From NCBI RefSeq assembly GCF_902459665.1, contig NZ_CABPSL010000015.1, forward strand, positions 62,001 through 126,000: DNA of 64,000 nucleotides, given 5' to 3'. Source of the stretch: Pandoraea cepalis. Its GTDB lineage: Bacteria > Pseudomonadota > Gammaproteobacteria > Burkholderiales > Burkholderiaceae. Shown piece after piece: positions 7,952 through 17,744 of the stretch (its first letter is position 1; each line of letters opens with the position of its first letter). Position numbers and translations under genes: made by a program. The notes under the pieces were generated by a model. It was not told the DNA's origin. It did no database searches and saw nothing but the letters and a program-made list of their open reading frames with translations.

Positions 7952-9397
7952 ATGACGCAAGACAAAACACTCACCGCGCTGCTGTGGATCGTAGCGGCGG
8001 GCTTTTTCATGCAGGCGCTCGATACGACCATCGTCAATACGGCGCTGCCCGCGATGGCGGCGAGCCTGGGCGAGAACCCGCTGCGCATGCAGCCCGTGGT
8101 GGTCGCCTACTCGCTGACGATGGCCATGCTCACCCCGGCGTCGGGTTGGCTGGCCGACCGGTTCGGCACGCGCCGCGTCTATTTCGTTGCGATTTTGCTG
8201 TTCGTGATCGGTTCTATCTGCTGTGCGATGGCGCACACGATGACGCAACTGGTGCTCGCGCGCGTGTTGCAGGGGGCGGGGGGCTCGATGCTCTTGCCGA
8301 TCGGGCGTCTCGCGGTGCTGCGCACCTTCCCGGCGGGGCAATATCTGGCGGCGCTCGCGTTCGTGTCGATTGCCGGGCAGGTCGGGCCGATGATCGGCCC
8401 TGTGCTGGGCGGCTGGCTGGTGCAGGTTGCCTCATGGCATTGGATTTTCCTGATCAATGTGCCGATCGGCATCGTCGGCAGCTTGGCGGTACGGCGCTAC
8501 TTGCCGCCTCCGGCGCGTGACGAGGTCATCGACGCCGGCTTTGACTGGGCGGGTTTCGCGCTGCTCTCGATGGCGATGGTGTCGTTCACACTGGCGCTGG
8601 ATCATCCGTTCTCCGACCGGGGATGGGGGGTGTCCGTCGGGCTGGCGCTGCTTTGCGTCGTCACGACGCTGGGATATTGGCCTTATGCCCGGCGTCGCGC
8701 CGCGCCGTTGTTCCCGCTCGAACTCTTCGCGACGCGGAGTTTCCGCCTCGGGCTGCTGGGCAATCTCGTCGCGCGGATTGGCAGTAGCGCCGTGCCTTTC
8801 CTTTTGCCGTTGCTGCTTCAGGTGGCCATGGAGTATAGCCCGCTTGCGTCGGGACTGATGATGTTGCCGGTTGCACTGGCGGGCGTGGTGGTCAAGCGGA
8901 TGGTGACGCCGCTGGTGGCGCGCTTCGGCTACACGCGTTTTCTGATGGTCAACACGGCGGTGGTCGGCGGTGCGATCGCGAGCTTCGCGCTGTTCGGGCC
9001 GGGGTGGCCGATGTGGCTAGGGTTGGGGCAACTGGCGATCTTCGGCGGCGCGAACTCGATGCAGTTCGCCGCGATGAACAGTGTCACCCTGAAGGATCTT
9101 GGCACGCGCCGCGCGAGCGCGGGCAATGGCCTGTTCTCGATGGCGCAGATGCTTGCGTTGGGACTGGGCGTGACCATCGGCGGCCAGTTGTTGGCACTGT
9201 TCGGTCAATTGGCCGGGCAGGCAGGCGAGGGCGGAATGGGCGGTACGGTGGCGGGGTTTCGACTGACGTTCGTATGTGTCGGGCTGATTACGCTCGCGTC
9301 GGCGATCATTTTCCGCCGCGTGGAGGATCCCGCGGCAGGGGGCGCCCAAGGCGGCAGCGAGACGCGACCCGCGTCTGCCACCGATCTCAGGCGCTGA
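7952..9397 (+). CDS. mdtD: MFS multidrug transporter, DHA2/MdtD-like
   Basis: The 481-residue inner-membrane protein resembles E. coli MdtD closely in its first third (LWIVAAGFFMQALDTTIVNTALPAMA, then ASGWLADRFGTRRVYF and LLPIGRLAVLRTF). The DHA2 motif LDTTIVNTALP and the motif A GWLADRFGTRR are present, and about 14 hydrophobic segments can be counted, as expected for proton-driven drug pumps. The ATG at 7952 is preferred, since a TTG at 7910 would add an unusual hydrophilic tail; no strong ribosome-binding site precedes it. It stands alone, without the mdtABC partners or a regulator, so the substrate is open. Confidence 0.85.
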   Translation: MTQDKTLTALLWIVAAGFFMQALDTTIVNTALPAMAASLGENPLRMQPVVVAYSLTMAMLTPASGWLADRFGTRRVYFVAILLFVIGSICCAMAHTMTQLVLARVLQGAGGSMLLPIGRLAVLRTFPAGQYLAALAFVSIAGQVGPMIGPVLGGWLVQVASWHWIFLINVPIGIVGSLAVRRYLPPPARDEVIDAGFDWAGFALLSMAMVSFTLALDHPFSDRGWGVSVGLALLCVVTTLGYWPYARRRAAPLFPLELFATRSFRLGLLGNLVARIGSSAVPFLLPLLLQVAMEYSPLASGLMMLPVALAGVVVKRMVTPLVARFGYTRFLMVNTAVVGGAIASFALFGPGWPMWLGLGQLAIFGGANSMQFAAMNSVTLKDLGTRRASAGNGLFSMAQMLALGLGVTIGGQLLALFGQLAGQAGEGGMGGTVAGFRLTFVCVGLITLASAIIFRRVEDPAAGGAQGGSETRPASATDLRR

Positions 9398-9406
9398 GCG
9401 CGCGGG

Positions 9407-10666
9407 TTACCGTTTTACCAGCGCACACTTCGAATCGGCCAACGGGGCGAACGCCTTGTCGGCCGGAATCGTCTCCAGGATCTTGTACAGATCCCACGCC
9501 GACTTCGATTCGGCCGGCGTCTTGACCTGCACCAGCAGCATGTCGTGCACCAGCTTGCCATCGGCGCGAATGTGTCCGTTGCGGATCACCGGGTCGTCGA
9601 TCTTCATCGACTTGAGCTTGGCCATGACGGTGTCGGCGTCGTCGGTGCCCGCCGCCTGAATCGCCTTCAGGTAATTGAAAACGGCGGAATAGACGGCGGC
9701 CTGCATCATGGTCGGCATCTTCTTGTGCTGCGCGTAGAAGCGCTGGGCGAAGGCGCGCGAGCGGTCGTCCTGGTCCCAGTAGAAGCCGTTCGTGAGAATC
9801 ATGCCCTGCGCGTTCTTCAGGCCCATGCCGTGCACTTCAGTGATCAAGGACAACAGTGGCGTGAAGACCTGCTTGCCGCCCTGGATCATGTTGAACTGCG
9901 ACGCCTGCTTGACGGTGTTGAGCGTGTCCGTGCCCGAGTTCGCCAGCGCGATCACCTGCGCCCCGGACGTCTGCGCGCGCAGCAGGTACGACGACATATC
10001 GGGCGAGTTCACCGGATGCTTCACCGAACCCACGACCTTGCCGCCCTGGCGCGTGAGAATCTCGCTGGCGTCCTTCTCGAGCGCCTGACCGAACGCGTAG
10101 TCGGCGGTGATGAAGTACCACGACTTGAGGCCTCGGCGAAGCAGCGCCTGCGACGTGGAATTCGCGAGCGCGTAAGTGTCGTACATCCATTGCACGCTGT
10201 GCGCTGTGCATTGTTCATTGCTGATGGCCGACGAACCCGCGCCGGTCACCAGCGCGATCTTCTTCTTTTCCTCGGCGATGCGATCGACGGCGAGCGCGAC
10301 GTTCGAGAATGTCAGGTCGGTGATCATGTCGACTTTGTCGCGGTCGTACCACTCGCGGGCGATCGTGGCGCCGGTGTCGGTCTTGCCCTGAGAGTCGGCC
10401 GAGATCAATTCGATCGGCGCGCCGAGCACCTTGTGATCGTGCGCGAAGTCGTCGATCGCCATGGTGGCGGCGACCACGCTGCCTTTGCCAGCATTGTCGC
10501 TCGACACGCCGGACAGATCGGTGAGCACACCGATCTTCACGATGCCGTCCGAAATGCCTCCGCCGGCCGCGGGTTGGGCGGCGCAGACAACGGGGCCCAG
10601 CGCGGTAAGGGTGAACGAAGCGGCAACGGCAATCGCGCGGCGCAAGTGGCCGGTGAGGCTTGGCAT
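9407..10666 (-). CDS. ABC transporter substrate-binding protein, branched-chain type (LivK-like)
   Basis: A signal peptide (hydrophobic core AIAVAASFTLTALGPVV, cleavage near VCAAQ) precedes a type-1 periplasmic binding fold (SDGIVKIGVLTDLSG, KGSVVAATMAIDDF, SWYFITADYAFGQALEKDA). Members bind amino acids, amides or aromatic acids for Liv-type ABC importers. No permease or ATPase genes are adjacent, so it is an orphan. It is strongly similar along its length to the protein encoded at 61447-62688, with shared KVVG.VKHP.NS.D.SSYLL.AQ. It converges with mdtD after only 9 bases. Confidence 0.9.
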   Translation of the reverse strand: MPSLTGHLRRAIAVAASFTLTALGPVVCAAQPAAGGGISDGIVKIGVLTDLSGVSSDNAGKGSVVAATMAIDDFAHDHKVLGAPIELISADSQGKTDTGATIAREWYDRDKVDMITDLTFSNVALAVDRIAEEKKKIALVTGAGSSAISNEQCTAHSVQWMYDTYALANSTSQALLRRGLKSWYFITADYAFGQALEKDASEILTRQGGKVVGSVKHPVNSPDMSSYLLRAQTSGAQVIALANSGTDTLNTVKQASQFNMIQGGKQVFTPLLSLITEVHGMGLKNAQGMILTNGFYWDQDDRSRAFAQRFYAQHKKMPTMMQAAVYSAVFNYLKAIQAAGTDDADTVMAKLKSMKIDDPVIRNGHIRADGKLVHDMLLVQVKTPAESKSAWDLYKILETIPADKAFAPLADSKCALVKR

Positions 10667-10846
10667 GGGGTGTCTCCAATGTTCGCGTGATGACGCCCCG
10701 CCGTCGGACGACAGGGGTCGTTAGGTCTCGAACATATTAAACATCCCGTAATTGCTTGCGCAATCCGTAATCGCGTTGGCGCGTATCGGGATTTCCCTGG
10801 GGTTTCGCCTGCCCGGGAGACGGCGTATGCAAGGCGGCAACGGCCT

Positions 10847-11521
10847 TCAGCGCTCGCAGTGCGGCGTGGCGCCCTGCGCGCTGGTGGCAATGGCGTTGCC
10901 GATGCCCAATGCCAGCCGGTCGACGAGCCGGCGTTGCGCCGCGACCACGTCATCGATGCCACCCGTGCTACCCGACGCCATCTCCGTGCCGGCGAAGCGG
11001 CAAGTGAGCACGACGTCGCCCGGTACCCGGCGAACGCTCCACACGGCGGCGAGTGCGGCCTGCTCGCCCGGCACCGACTCGAAGCGCTGTACCGACGTCG
11101 AGACGCGGTACACGGTCAGGCCATCGGCGCGGGGCAGGCCATACACGTCCATCGCGCCGAGATGTTGCGTGAGCTTGCGCGAGATCGTCGACGTCAGTTC
11201 GGTCTTGAGCGGCGCGGCCCAGCGCGATTCTTCCAGAATGTCGACGCGACCGCCGCCGCGCGTGACGACGATCTGCGGCCGGTCGACCTGCTCAGGCACG
11301 GCGACCGGCGAGACTTCGACCGCATAGCGCGCCGCCGGCACGTTGGCGCCACTCGTGGCGGCGCTGCCCGCGGGCGTTCCCGTGTCGTCGGTCAGGGTGT
11401 AGAAGCGCGACGGCGGCGATGCACAGCCGGCGAGCACCAGGGTAAGCGCGGCGAGCACGGCGCGGGCCATCGGCGTCGCGCAGCGGCGCGGGCTACGGGT
11501 CATGTCAGGCGGGCTCGTCAT
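10847..11521 (-). CDS. pqiC: PqiC-type outer-membrane lipoprotein
   Basis: A lipobox (LVLAGC, Cys33) follows a hydrophobic signal sequence, and the mature start SPPSRFYTL is characteristic of the PqiC/YmbA family. The protein is anchored in the outer membrane and works with the MCE protein PqiB to bridge the periplasm for lipid transport. Its ATG overlaps the pqiB stop by four bases. At 224 residues it is somewhat longer than the usual ~190, mostly by an N-terminal extension; internal methionines at residues 7 and 18 are alternative starts. Confidence 0.85.
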   Translation of the reverse strand: MTSPPDMTRSPRRCATPMARAVLAALTLVLAGCASPPSRFYTLTDDTGTPAGSAATSGANVPAARYAVEVSPVAVPEQVDRPQIVVTRGGGRVDILEESRWAAPLKTELTSTISRKLTQHLGAMDVYGLPRADGLTVYRVSTSVQRFESVPGEQAALAAVWSVRRVPGDVVLTCRFAGTEMASGSTGGIDDVVAAQRRLVDRLALGIGNAIATSAQGATPHCER

Positions 11522-13182
11522 GGTTGCGGATCCTTGGGTTTGCCGCGCAGCAGCGCCTCGGGATGCTGCTGCAGATAATCGGCCAGCGTGCCCAGCGAGC
11601 GCAAGGTCTTCGTCAGTTCCTGCATGGCTTGACGAACATCCTGCTGTACCGGGGCGTCTTCGGAAAGGGTGCGCTCGGCGGCGCCGAAGCTCTTCTTCGC
11701 CTCGCTCAGCGTGGCCTTCGCCTCGGGTGCGATCTCGCCGTCGAGCTGGCGGAACAGGCCCTGCGCGCTGTCGAGCGTCTTGTCGAGCTTGCGCAATGAC
11801 GAATCGAGATTCTGCCCAATGCTGTCGAACGGAATCTTGTCGAGCTTGGTCGCGATGTCGGCAATCTGGAGCTGCAACTGGTCGAGCGTGTTGGGCACCG
11901 TCGGCATGACGACCACGTTGTCGACTTGCTCGGCGAGGGCGGGCTTGGCGTTCGGGAAGAAGTCGAGTGCCACGTACAACTGGCCCGTCAGCAGATTGCC
12001 GGTGCGCAACTGACCGCGCAGACCGCGCGCCACGAGCGAATTCAGAATCTGTCGGCTGGCAAGTTCGTCCGGCGGCAGGTTGTTCTTCGGATCGCGGCGG
12101 CGCAGACGGTCCGGATAGACTTCGACCGTCACCGGCATGTTGATCTGCTTGGTCGCCTGGTCGAATTCCACGCCGATCGACGTGACTTCACCGAGCGTGA
12201 TGCCGCGGAAATCCACCGGTGCGCCCACTGCCAGACCGCGCAGCGACTGCTGGAAGCGGAACACGACCGTCATCGGATGCGTGTCGGGGGCCTTCATGGC
12301 AGTGGTTTCATCAGGGGCCAGGCGGAATTCCTGCCCAGCCTTGGCCATCACGCCGGCGCCCGACTCGTTCGGTGCCTGGAAGGCGATGCCGCCGATGACC
12401 ACCGACGCCAGCGATTGCGTATTGACCTGAAAGCCGCTCGAATCGAGCCGCAAATCGATGCCGCTCGCATGCCAGAAGCGCGTGTTGGAGCCGACATACT
12501 GGTCATAGGGGGCCTGGACGAACACGCGCAGCGTGACGCCCTTGCCATCCGGATCGAGCGAGTAGGCTTCGACCTGACCGACCTGAATGCGACGGTAATA
12601 GATCGGCGAGCCGATGTCGAGCGAGCCGATGTCGGCCGCATGCAGCACGAAGGGCTTGCCCGGCTGGCCGCTGGAGACGACCGGCGGCACTTCGAGGCCC
12701 ACGAAATGCTCCGACGATTCCTTCGACTTGCCGGCGTCGGCGCCGATATAGGCGCCCGAGAGCAGCGTCGACAGACCCGAGACGCTGCCGCCGGCCACGC
12801 GCGGTCGCACCACCCACCAACGCGAATCCTTGACCGCGAACCGCTTGGCGTTCTGCGTGAGGTCGACGGTCACGCGCACGTGCGACAGGTCGTCGGACAG
12901 CTCGATGTTCTTGACGGTGCCGATATCGACTTCCTTGTACTTGACCTTCGTCTTCCCGGCTTCGAGGCCTTCGGCCGTCTTGAAGTCGATGACGACGCTG
13001 GGGCCCCGCTCGATGATCGCCTTGGCGACGAGCGACAGGCCGATCACGGCGGCCACCAGCGGAATGAGCCAGACGAGCGACGGCGCCCAGCGTTTGCGCG
13101 GCTCGATGACCGGCGTGGGCAGCTCGCCGGCGCCGGGCGGCGGCGCGGCGTTGGGGGCTTGCGGATCTTTCGGGTCAGTCAT
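11518..13182 (-). CDS. pqiB: PqiB, MCE (MlaD) domain protein of the intermembrane lipid-trafficking complex
   Basis: The 554-residue protein has one N-terminal membrane helix (WAPSLVWLIPLVAAVIGLSLVAKAI) followed by three MCE/MlaD repeats. The first begins at about residue 60 (GPSVVIDFKTAEGLEAGKTKVKYK), the second near 165 (GKPFVLHAADIGSLDIGSPIYYR) and the third near 300 (MTVVFRFQQSLRGLAVGAPVDFRG). The C-terminal part is helical, as in the long needle of PqiB. It overlaps pqiA2 upstream by 8 bases and pqiC downstream by 4, so the operon is translationally coupled. Confidence 0.92.
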   Translation of the reverse strand: MTDPKDPQAPNAAPPPGAGELPTPVIEPRKRWAPSLVWLIPLVAAVIGLSLVAKAIIERGPSVVIDFKTAEGLEAGKTKVKYKEVDIGTVKNIELSDDLSHVRVTVDLTQNAKRFAVKDSRWWVVRPRVAGGSVSGLSTLLSGAYIGADAGKSKESSEHFVGLEVPPVVSSGQPGKPFVLHAADIGSLDIGSPIYYRRIQVGQVEAYSLDPDGKGVTLRVFVQAPYDQYVGSNTRFWHASGIDLRLDSSGFQVNTQSLASVVIGGIAFQAPNESGAGVMAKAGQEFRLAPDETTAMKAPDTHPMTVVFRFQQSLRGLAVGAPVDFRGITLGEVTSIGVEFDQATKQINMPVTVEVYPDRLRRRDPKNNLPPDELASRQILNSLVARGLRGQLRTGNLLTGQLYVALDFFPNAKPALAEQVDNVVVMPTVPNTLDQLQLQIADIATKLDKIPFDSIGQNLDSSLRKLDKTLDSAQGLFRQLDGEIAPEAKATLSEAKKSFGAAERTLSEDAPVQQDVRQAMQELTKTLRSLGTLADYLQQHPEALLRGKPKDPQP

Positions 13183-13819
13183 GATCGTCCTGTTCGGTAT
13201 CGTCGTCGCGGATCTGATCCCAGATCAACCGCGGGTCGAACTGCATCGAGGCGAGCATCGTGAGCACGACCACCGCGCCGAACGCCACGATGCCGGGACC
13301 GGCCTGGATCACGGCCAGCGACTGAATGTTCACGAGCGCGACCATCAGCGCGACGACGAAGACATCGAGCATCGACCAGCGGCCGATGAACTCGATCATG
13401 TGGTAAAGCTTGGTGCGTTGATGCGGGTTCCAACGGGCGCCGCGCTGCGTGGTGAGGCATAGCAGCGACAGCGCAATGAGCTTGAGCATCGGCACGAGAA
13501 TGCTCGCCGTAAAGACGACGATGGCCAGATCGTACTCGCCGCTGACCCAGAAATAGATCACCCCGCTCATGATCGTGTCGCTGGAATTCCCGAGCAGCGA
13601 GCGCGTCTGCATCATGGGCAGGACGTTGGCGGGAATGTACAGGATCGCGGCGGCGATCAGCAAGGCCCAGGTGCGCGTGAGGCTGTCGATCTTGCGTTGA
13701 TGCAGGGCCGCGCCGCAGCGCGGGCAGCGCGCGGTCTCGAGCGAGCTAACGTGGCGCGAGAGCCGTCCGCACGCCGTGCACGCGACCAGTCCGGCGTCTT
13801 TGGCGGTGAGGTATTTCAT
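13175..13819 (-). CDS. pqiA: PqiA-family inner-membrane protein, second half-size copy
   Basis: The 214-residue protein starts with a zinc-ribbon (CTACGRLSRHVSSLETARCPRCG) and has four membrane segments (for example WALLIAAAILYIPANVLPM and FVVALMVALVNIQSLAVI). This is one PqiA repeat unit. In E. coli PqiA is a single ~417-residue chain with two such units, whereas here each unit is its own gene. The start at 13819 overlaps the previous gene's stop by 4 bases. It likely forms the membrane platform for PqiB. Confidence 0.88.
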   Translation of the reverse strand: MKYLTAKDAGLVACTACGRLSRHVSSLETARCPRCGAALHQRKIDSLTRTWALLIAAAILYIPANVLPMMQTRSLLGNSSDTIMSGVIYFWVSGEYDLAIVVFTASILVPMLKLIALSLLCLTTQRGARWNPHQRTKLYHMIEFIGRWSMLDVFVVALMVALVNIQSLAVIQAGPGIVAFGAVVVLTMLASMQFDPRLIWDQIRDDDTEQDDHD

Positions 13820-14487
13820 CGTGGCACCGTGCGCGATGGCGAGGCGTCGGGCGCGTCCGCATTCGGTGTGTGGTCGATCACGAGCCAGAGATTGCGCAGG
13901 TCGTAAGACAACACCATCGCCAGCAACACCGTGAGCGCCCCGAAGGCCCATAACGCGATGCCGGGCAACACGCTGGCCATGGACGAGAGTTTGACCACAG
14001 AGACCAGCACGCCCAGCATGAACACTTCGATCATGCCCCAGGGCCGGCAGAACTCGATGGCGCGCAACACATGGAAGACGGCGTACGGCCGTCGCCCGAC
14101 CGAGAGCGGGCCGATCAGATGGACCAGTGCGAGCAATTGCGAGAGCGGCGAGAGCACGGTGGTGGTAAACACCAGCAAGGCGACGAGCCACATGCCTTCG
14201 CGATACAGCGCCCAGGCGGCGCCGATGAGCGTGGTGCGCGTGTAGATGCCCTGCACCTCGATCTCGACGATGGGAAACGCGTTCGCGATGGCGAACACGA
14301 TCAGGCAAGTCAGCGTGAGCGCCAGCACGCGCGACAGGCGCAGGTCGGGGGCGCGGTAAAGCACCGAGTGACAGCGCACGCAGCGGGCCGCCTCTCGCGG
14401 GGGCACGTCCGTGCGACGGTGCAGCGTGTCGCAGTTGGGACATGCCATCAGGTTTGTCACGTCATCTTCAGGGGGCAAGGGGTTCAT
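13816..14487 (-). CDS. pqiA: PqiA-family inner-membrane protein, first half-size copy
   Basis: The 223-residue protein has an N-terminal zinc-ribbon (CPNCDTLHRRTDVPPREAARCVRC) and four hydrophobic segments (ALTLTCLIVFAIANAFPIV, WLVALLVFTTTVL, VFMLGVLVSVVKLSSM, ALTVLLAMVLSYDL). It is the N-terminal half of a classical PqiA split from its partner. It is first in the pqi operon and divergent from the formate dehydrogenase operon across about 180 bases. Confidence 0.88.
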   Translation of the reverse strand: MNPLPPEDDVTNLMACPNCDTLHRRTDVPPREAARCVRCHSVLYRAPDLRLSRVLALTLTCLIVFAIANAFPIVEIEVQGIYTRTTLIGAAWALYREGMWLVALLVFTTTVLSPLSQLLALVHLIGPLSVGRRPYAVFHVLRAIEFCRPWGMIEVFMLGVLVSVVKLSSMASVLPGIALWAFGALTVLLAMVLSYDLRNLWLVIDHTPNADAPDASPSRTVPR

Positions 14488-14614
14488 TCCCGGGGACGGT
14501 GACCAAAGTGACGCTCAGAATACCAAATTGTTGAGGAAGTTCCTGCATTGTGCGCTGCGGCGCAACATTCGGCATGGTTTGTGCTAAGTCACGGAAAACC
14601 GCAATGGTTTGCTC

Positions 14615-14620
14615 TATACT
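14615..14620 (+). promoter_or_regulatory. Candidate -10 box of the fdn operon
   Basis: TATACT at 14615-14620 lies 47 bases before the fdnG start in the pqi/fdn divergent region. No convincing -35 box or FNR-type TTGAT-N4-ATCAA site was seen, so an activator-dependent promoter is possible. Confidence 0.35.
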
Positions 14621-14666
14621 CAACGAACTCCCGCAAAGTTTTCGAATATTTGAGGAGATTTCCCCC

Positions 14667-17600
14667 ATGCTGAATATGTCGAGGCGCCAGTTCCTGAAAG
14701 TGAGTGGCGCAACATTGGCCGGGTCCAGCCTGGCAATGCTCGGGTTCGCGCCCGATGCGGCACTGGCGGAAGTCCGCCAGTTCAAGCTGGCGCGAGCGAC
14801 GGAAACCCGCAATACCTGTCCCTACTGTTCCGTGGCCTGCGGCCTGCTGATGTACAGCTATGGCGACGGGGCGAAGAATGCGCGGAAGAGTATTTTCCAC
14901 ATCGAAGGCGACCCCGACCACCCGGTCAATCGCGGCACTTTGTGTCCGAAGGGGGCGAGCCTCATCGACTTCATCCACAGCCCGAACCGTCTCACGCACC
15001 CGGAGTACCGCAAGCCCGGCTCCGACAAGTGGGAGCGGATTTCCTGGGACGATGCGCTCGATCGCATCGCCAAGCTGATGAAGGACGATCGCGACGCCAA
15101 CTTCGTCGAGAAGACGGATGACGGCCTGACCGTCAACCGCTGGCTCACGACGGGCATGTTGGCGGCGTCCGCGTCGAGCAACGAAGTCGGCTATATCACG
15201 CACAAAGTCATCCGCAGTACCGGGATGCTGGGATTCGACAACCAGGCACGTGTCTGACACGGCCCGACGGTGGCAGGTCTTGCCCCGACGTTTGGCCGCG
15301 GTGCGATGACGAACCATTGGGTCGACATCAAGAACGCGGATCTGGTCCTCATCATGGGCGGCAACGCGGCCGAGGCGCACCCATGCGGTTTCAAATGGGT
15401 CACCGAGGCCAAGGCGCACAACAACGCGCGCCTGATCGTGGTCGACCCGCGCTTCAACCGTTCGGCATCGGTCGCGGATGTCTACGCCCCGATCCGTTCC
15501 GGCACGGATATCGTCTTCCTCGGCGGGTTGATCCATTACCTGCTCACGAACGACAAGATCCAGCACGAATACGTCAAGAACTACACCGACTTCACGTTCC
15601 TCGTGAAAGACGAATTCGCGTTCGAAGACGGCATCTACTCGGGTTACAACGCCGAGAAGCGCACGTACGACCGCAGCACCTGGGACTACCAGAAGGGCGC
15701 GGACGGATACGTTCTCACCGACCCGACGCTGCAACACCCGCGCACGGTGTTTCAGTTGATGAAGCAGCACTACTCGCGCTATACCCTCGAGATGGTCGAG
15801 CGCGTGTGCGGCACGCCCGCCGACAAGATCGACCAGATCTACAAGCAGATCGCCGAGTGTTCCACTCCGACGCGCACGATGACCATCATGTACGCACTGG
15901 GCTGGACGCAGCACTCGATCGGCTCGCAGATGATTCGTACCGGCGCGATGGTGCAACTGTTGCTGGGCAATATCGGGGTGGCGGGCGGCGGCATGAATGC
16001 GCTGCGCGGTCACTCGAACATTCAGGGCCTGACCGACCTCGGGCTGATGACCGACTTGCTGCCGGGCTACATGACGTTGCCCAAGCAGGCCGAGCAGACC
16101 GTGGAGCAATACCTGACGGCACGCACGCAAAAGCCGCTGCGTCCGAACCAGCTCAGCTACTGGCAGAACTATCCGAAGTTCTACGTAAGCCTGATGAAGT
16201 CGTGGTGGGGCGACGCGGCCACGGCCGAGAACCACTGGGGCTACGACTATCTGCCCAAGCTCGACAAGCCCTACGACCTGCTGCAGGTGCTCGAGTTGAT
16301 GAACCAGGGCAAGATGACGGGCTACCTCGCACAGGGGTTCAACCCGCTCGCGGCGGCGCCGGGCAAGTTCAAGTGGGATCAGGCACTCGCCAAGCTCAAG
16401 TTCCTCGTCATCATGGATCCGTTGGCGACGGAAACGTCGGAGTTCTGGAAGAACTTCGGCGAGCACAACAACGTCGACTCCAGCAAGATTCAGACGGAAG
16501 TGTTCCGCTTGCCGACCACGTGCTTCGCTGAGGAAGACGGTGCGCTGGTCAACTCGGGGCGCTGGCTGCAGTGGCACTGGAAGGGTGCCGAGCCACCGGG
16601 CGAGGCGCGCACAGATATCGAGATCATGACGGGACTGTTCCTGCGCCTGCGGGAGATGTACAAGACGCAGGGGGGTAAATTCCCCGATCCGATCGTCAAT
16701 CTGTCGTGGCCGTACGCCCAGCCGGAGCGCCCGTCGCCCGAAGAACTTGCCAAGGAGTACAACGGTCGGGCGCTCAAGGACCTCGTCGATCCGAAGGATC
16801 CGACCAAGGTCACCCGCAAGGCCGGTGAACAACTGGCGGGTTTCGCCGAACTGAAGGACGACGGCAGTACGTCGTCGGGCTGCTGGATCTTCGCTGGCGC
16901 GTGGACGCAGGCGGGCAATCAGATGGCGCGGCGCGACAACAGCGATCCGACCGGCATCGGGCAGACGCTGAACTGGGCATGGTCGTGGCCGGCGAACCGT
17001 CGCATTCTGTACAACCGCGCGTCGTCCGATCTTGCGGGCAAGCCGTTCAATCCGAAGCACAAGCTGGTGTGGTGGAACGGCAAGATCTGGACCGGGGCGG
17101 ACGTGCCGGACTTCAAGGTCGACGAGGATCCGGCGCTCGGCATGAGTCCGTTCATCATGAACCCCGAGGGCGTGGCGCGCTTCTTCGCGAAGGGAGCCAT
17201 GGCCGAAGGGCCGTTCCCCGAACATTACGAGCCGTTCGAGACGCCGCTGGGCTACAACCCGCTGCATCCGAAGCAACCGAAGGCCACGAGCAATCCGGGC
17301 GCCCGCGTGTTCCCGGACGATCTGGCCGTGATGGGCACCGCCGACAAGTTCCCCTATGTGGCCACGACATACCGTCTGACCGAGCACTTCCACTACTGGA
17401 CCAAGCACGCGCTGCTCAATTCGATCATCCAGCCCGAGCAGTTCGTCGAGATCGGCGAGGCGCTCGCGAAGGAGATCGGTGTGGTGGCGGGCGACACGGT
17501 CAAGGTTTCGTCCAATCGCGGCTTCATCAAGGCCCGGGCGGTCGTGACCAAGCGCATTCGCGCGCTCAAGGTGGACGGCAAGACGATTCACCATGTGGGC

Positions 17601-17735
17601 ATTCCGATTCACTGGGGCTTCAAGGGACTGACCAAGCCCGGGTTCCTCGCGAATACGCTGACGCCCATTGTGGGCGACGCCAATTCACAGACACCCGAGT
17701 TCAAGTCGTTCCTGGTGAAAGTCGAGAAGGCATAA
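14667..17735 (+). CDS. fdnG: Formate dehydrogenase-N alpha subunit, selenoprotein
   Basis: The large periplasmic subunit oxidises formate to CO2 at a Mo/W-bis-MGD-selenocysteine centre. A Tat signal (MSRRQFLKVSG, with cleavage near AALA) is followed by the 4Fe-4S cysteines C51, C54, C58 and C93. The in-frame TGA at 15255-15257 is codon 197, matching Sec196 of E. coli FdnG; the protein resumes in the same frame (HGPTVAGLAPTFGRGAMTNHW). Read through, it is 1022 residues, as expected (~1015). The start ATG follows GAGGAG. The operon is fdnGHI-fdhE-selAB-selC, so the selenocysteine machinery is encoded alongside. Confidence 0.95.
15255..15290 (+). promoter_or_regulatory. Selenocysteine TGA codon and bacterial SECIS hairpin
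   Basis: The TGA is followed directly by ACACGGCCC, as in E. coli fdnG/fdhF. A stem-loop then has GGC (15272-15274) pairing with GCC and an apical AGGTCT loop (15275-15280). A bulged T sits at 15271, with G/C pairs below it. The GGUCU loop and the bulged U are the SelB-binding features of the E. coli element. Confidence 0.85.
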
Positions 17736-17744
17736 GGGGGCGCC

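Noticed and set aside
15255-15257. In-frame TGA in fdnG as a nonsense mutation or gene split
   Set aside because: The frame continues without shift, the codon aligns with Sec196 of E. coli FdnG, a SECIS hairpin follows, and selA, selB and selC lie downstream.
14589-17612. Long open frame of about 1000 codons antisense to fdnG
   Set aside because: It is Arg/His/Val-rich without any family motif and lies wholly over a recognised gene. Such frames are a by-product of high third-position GC.
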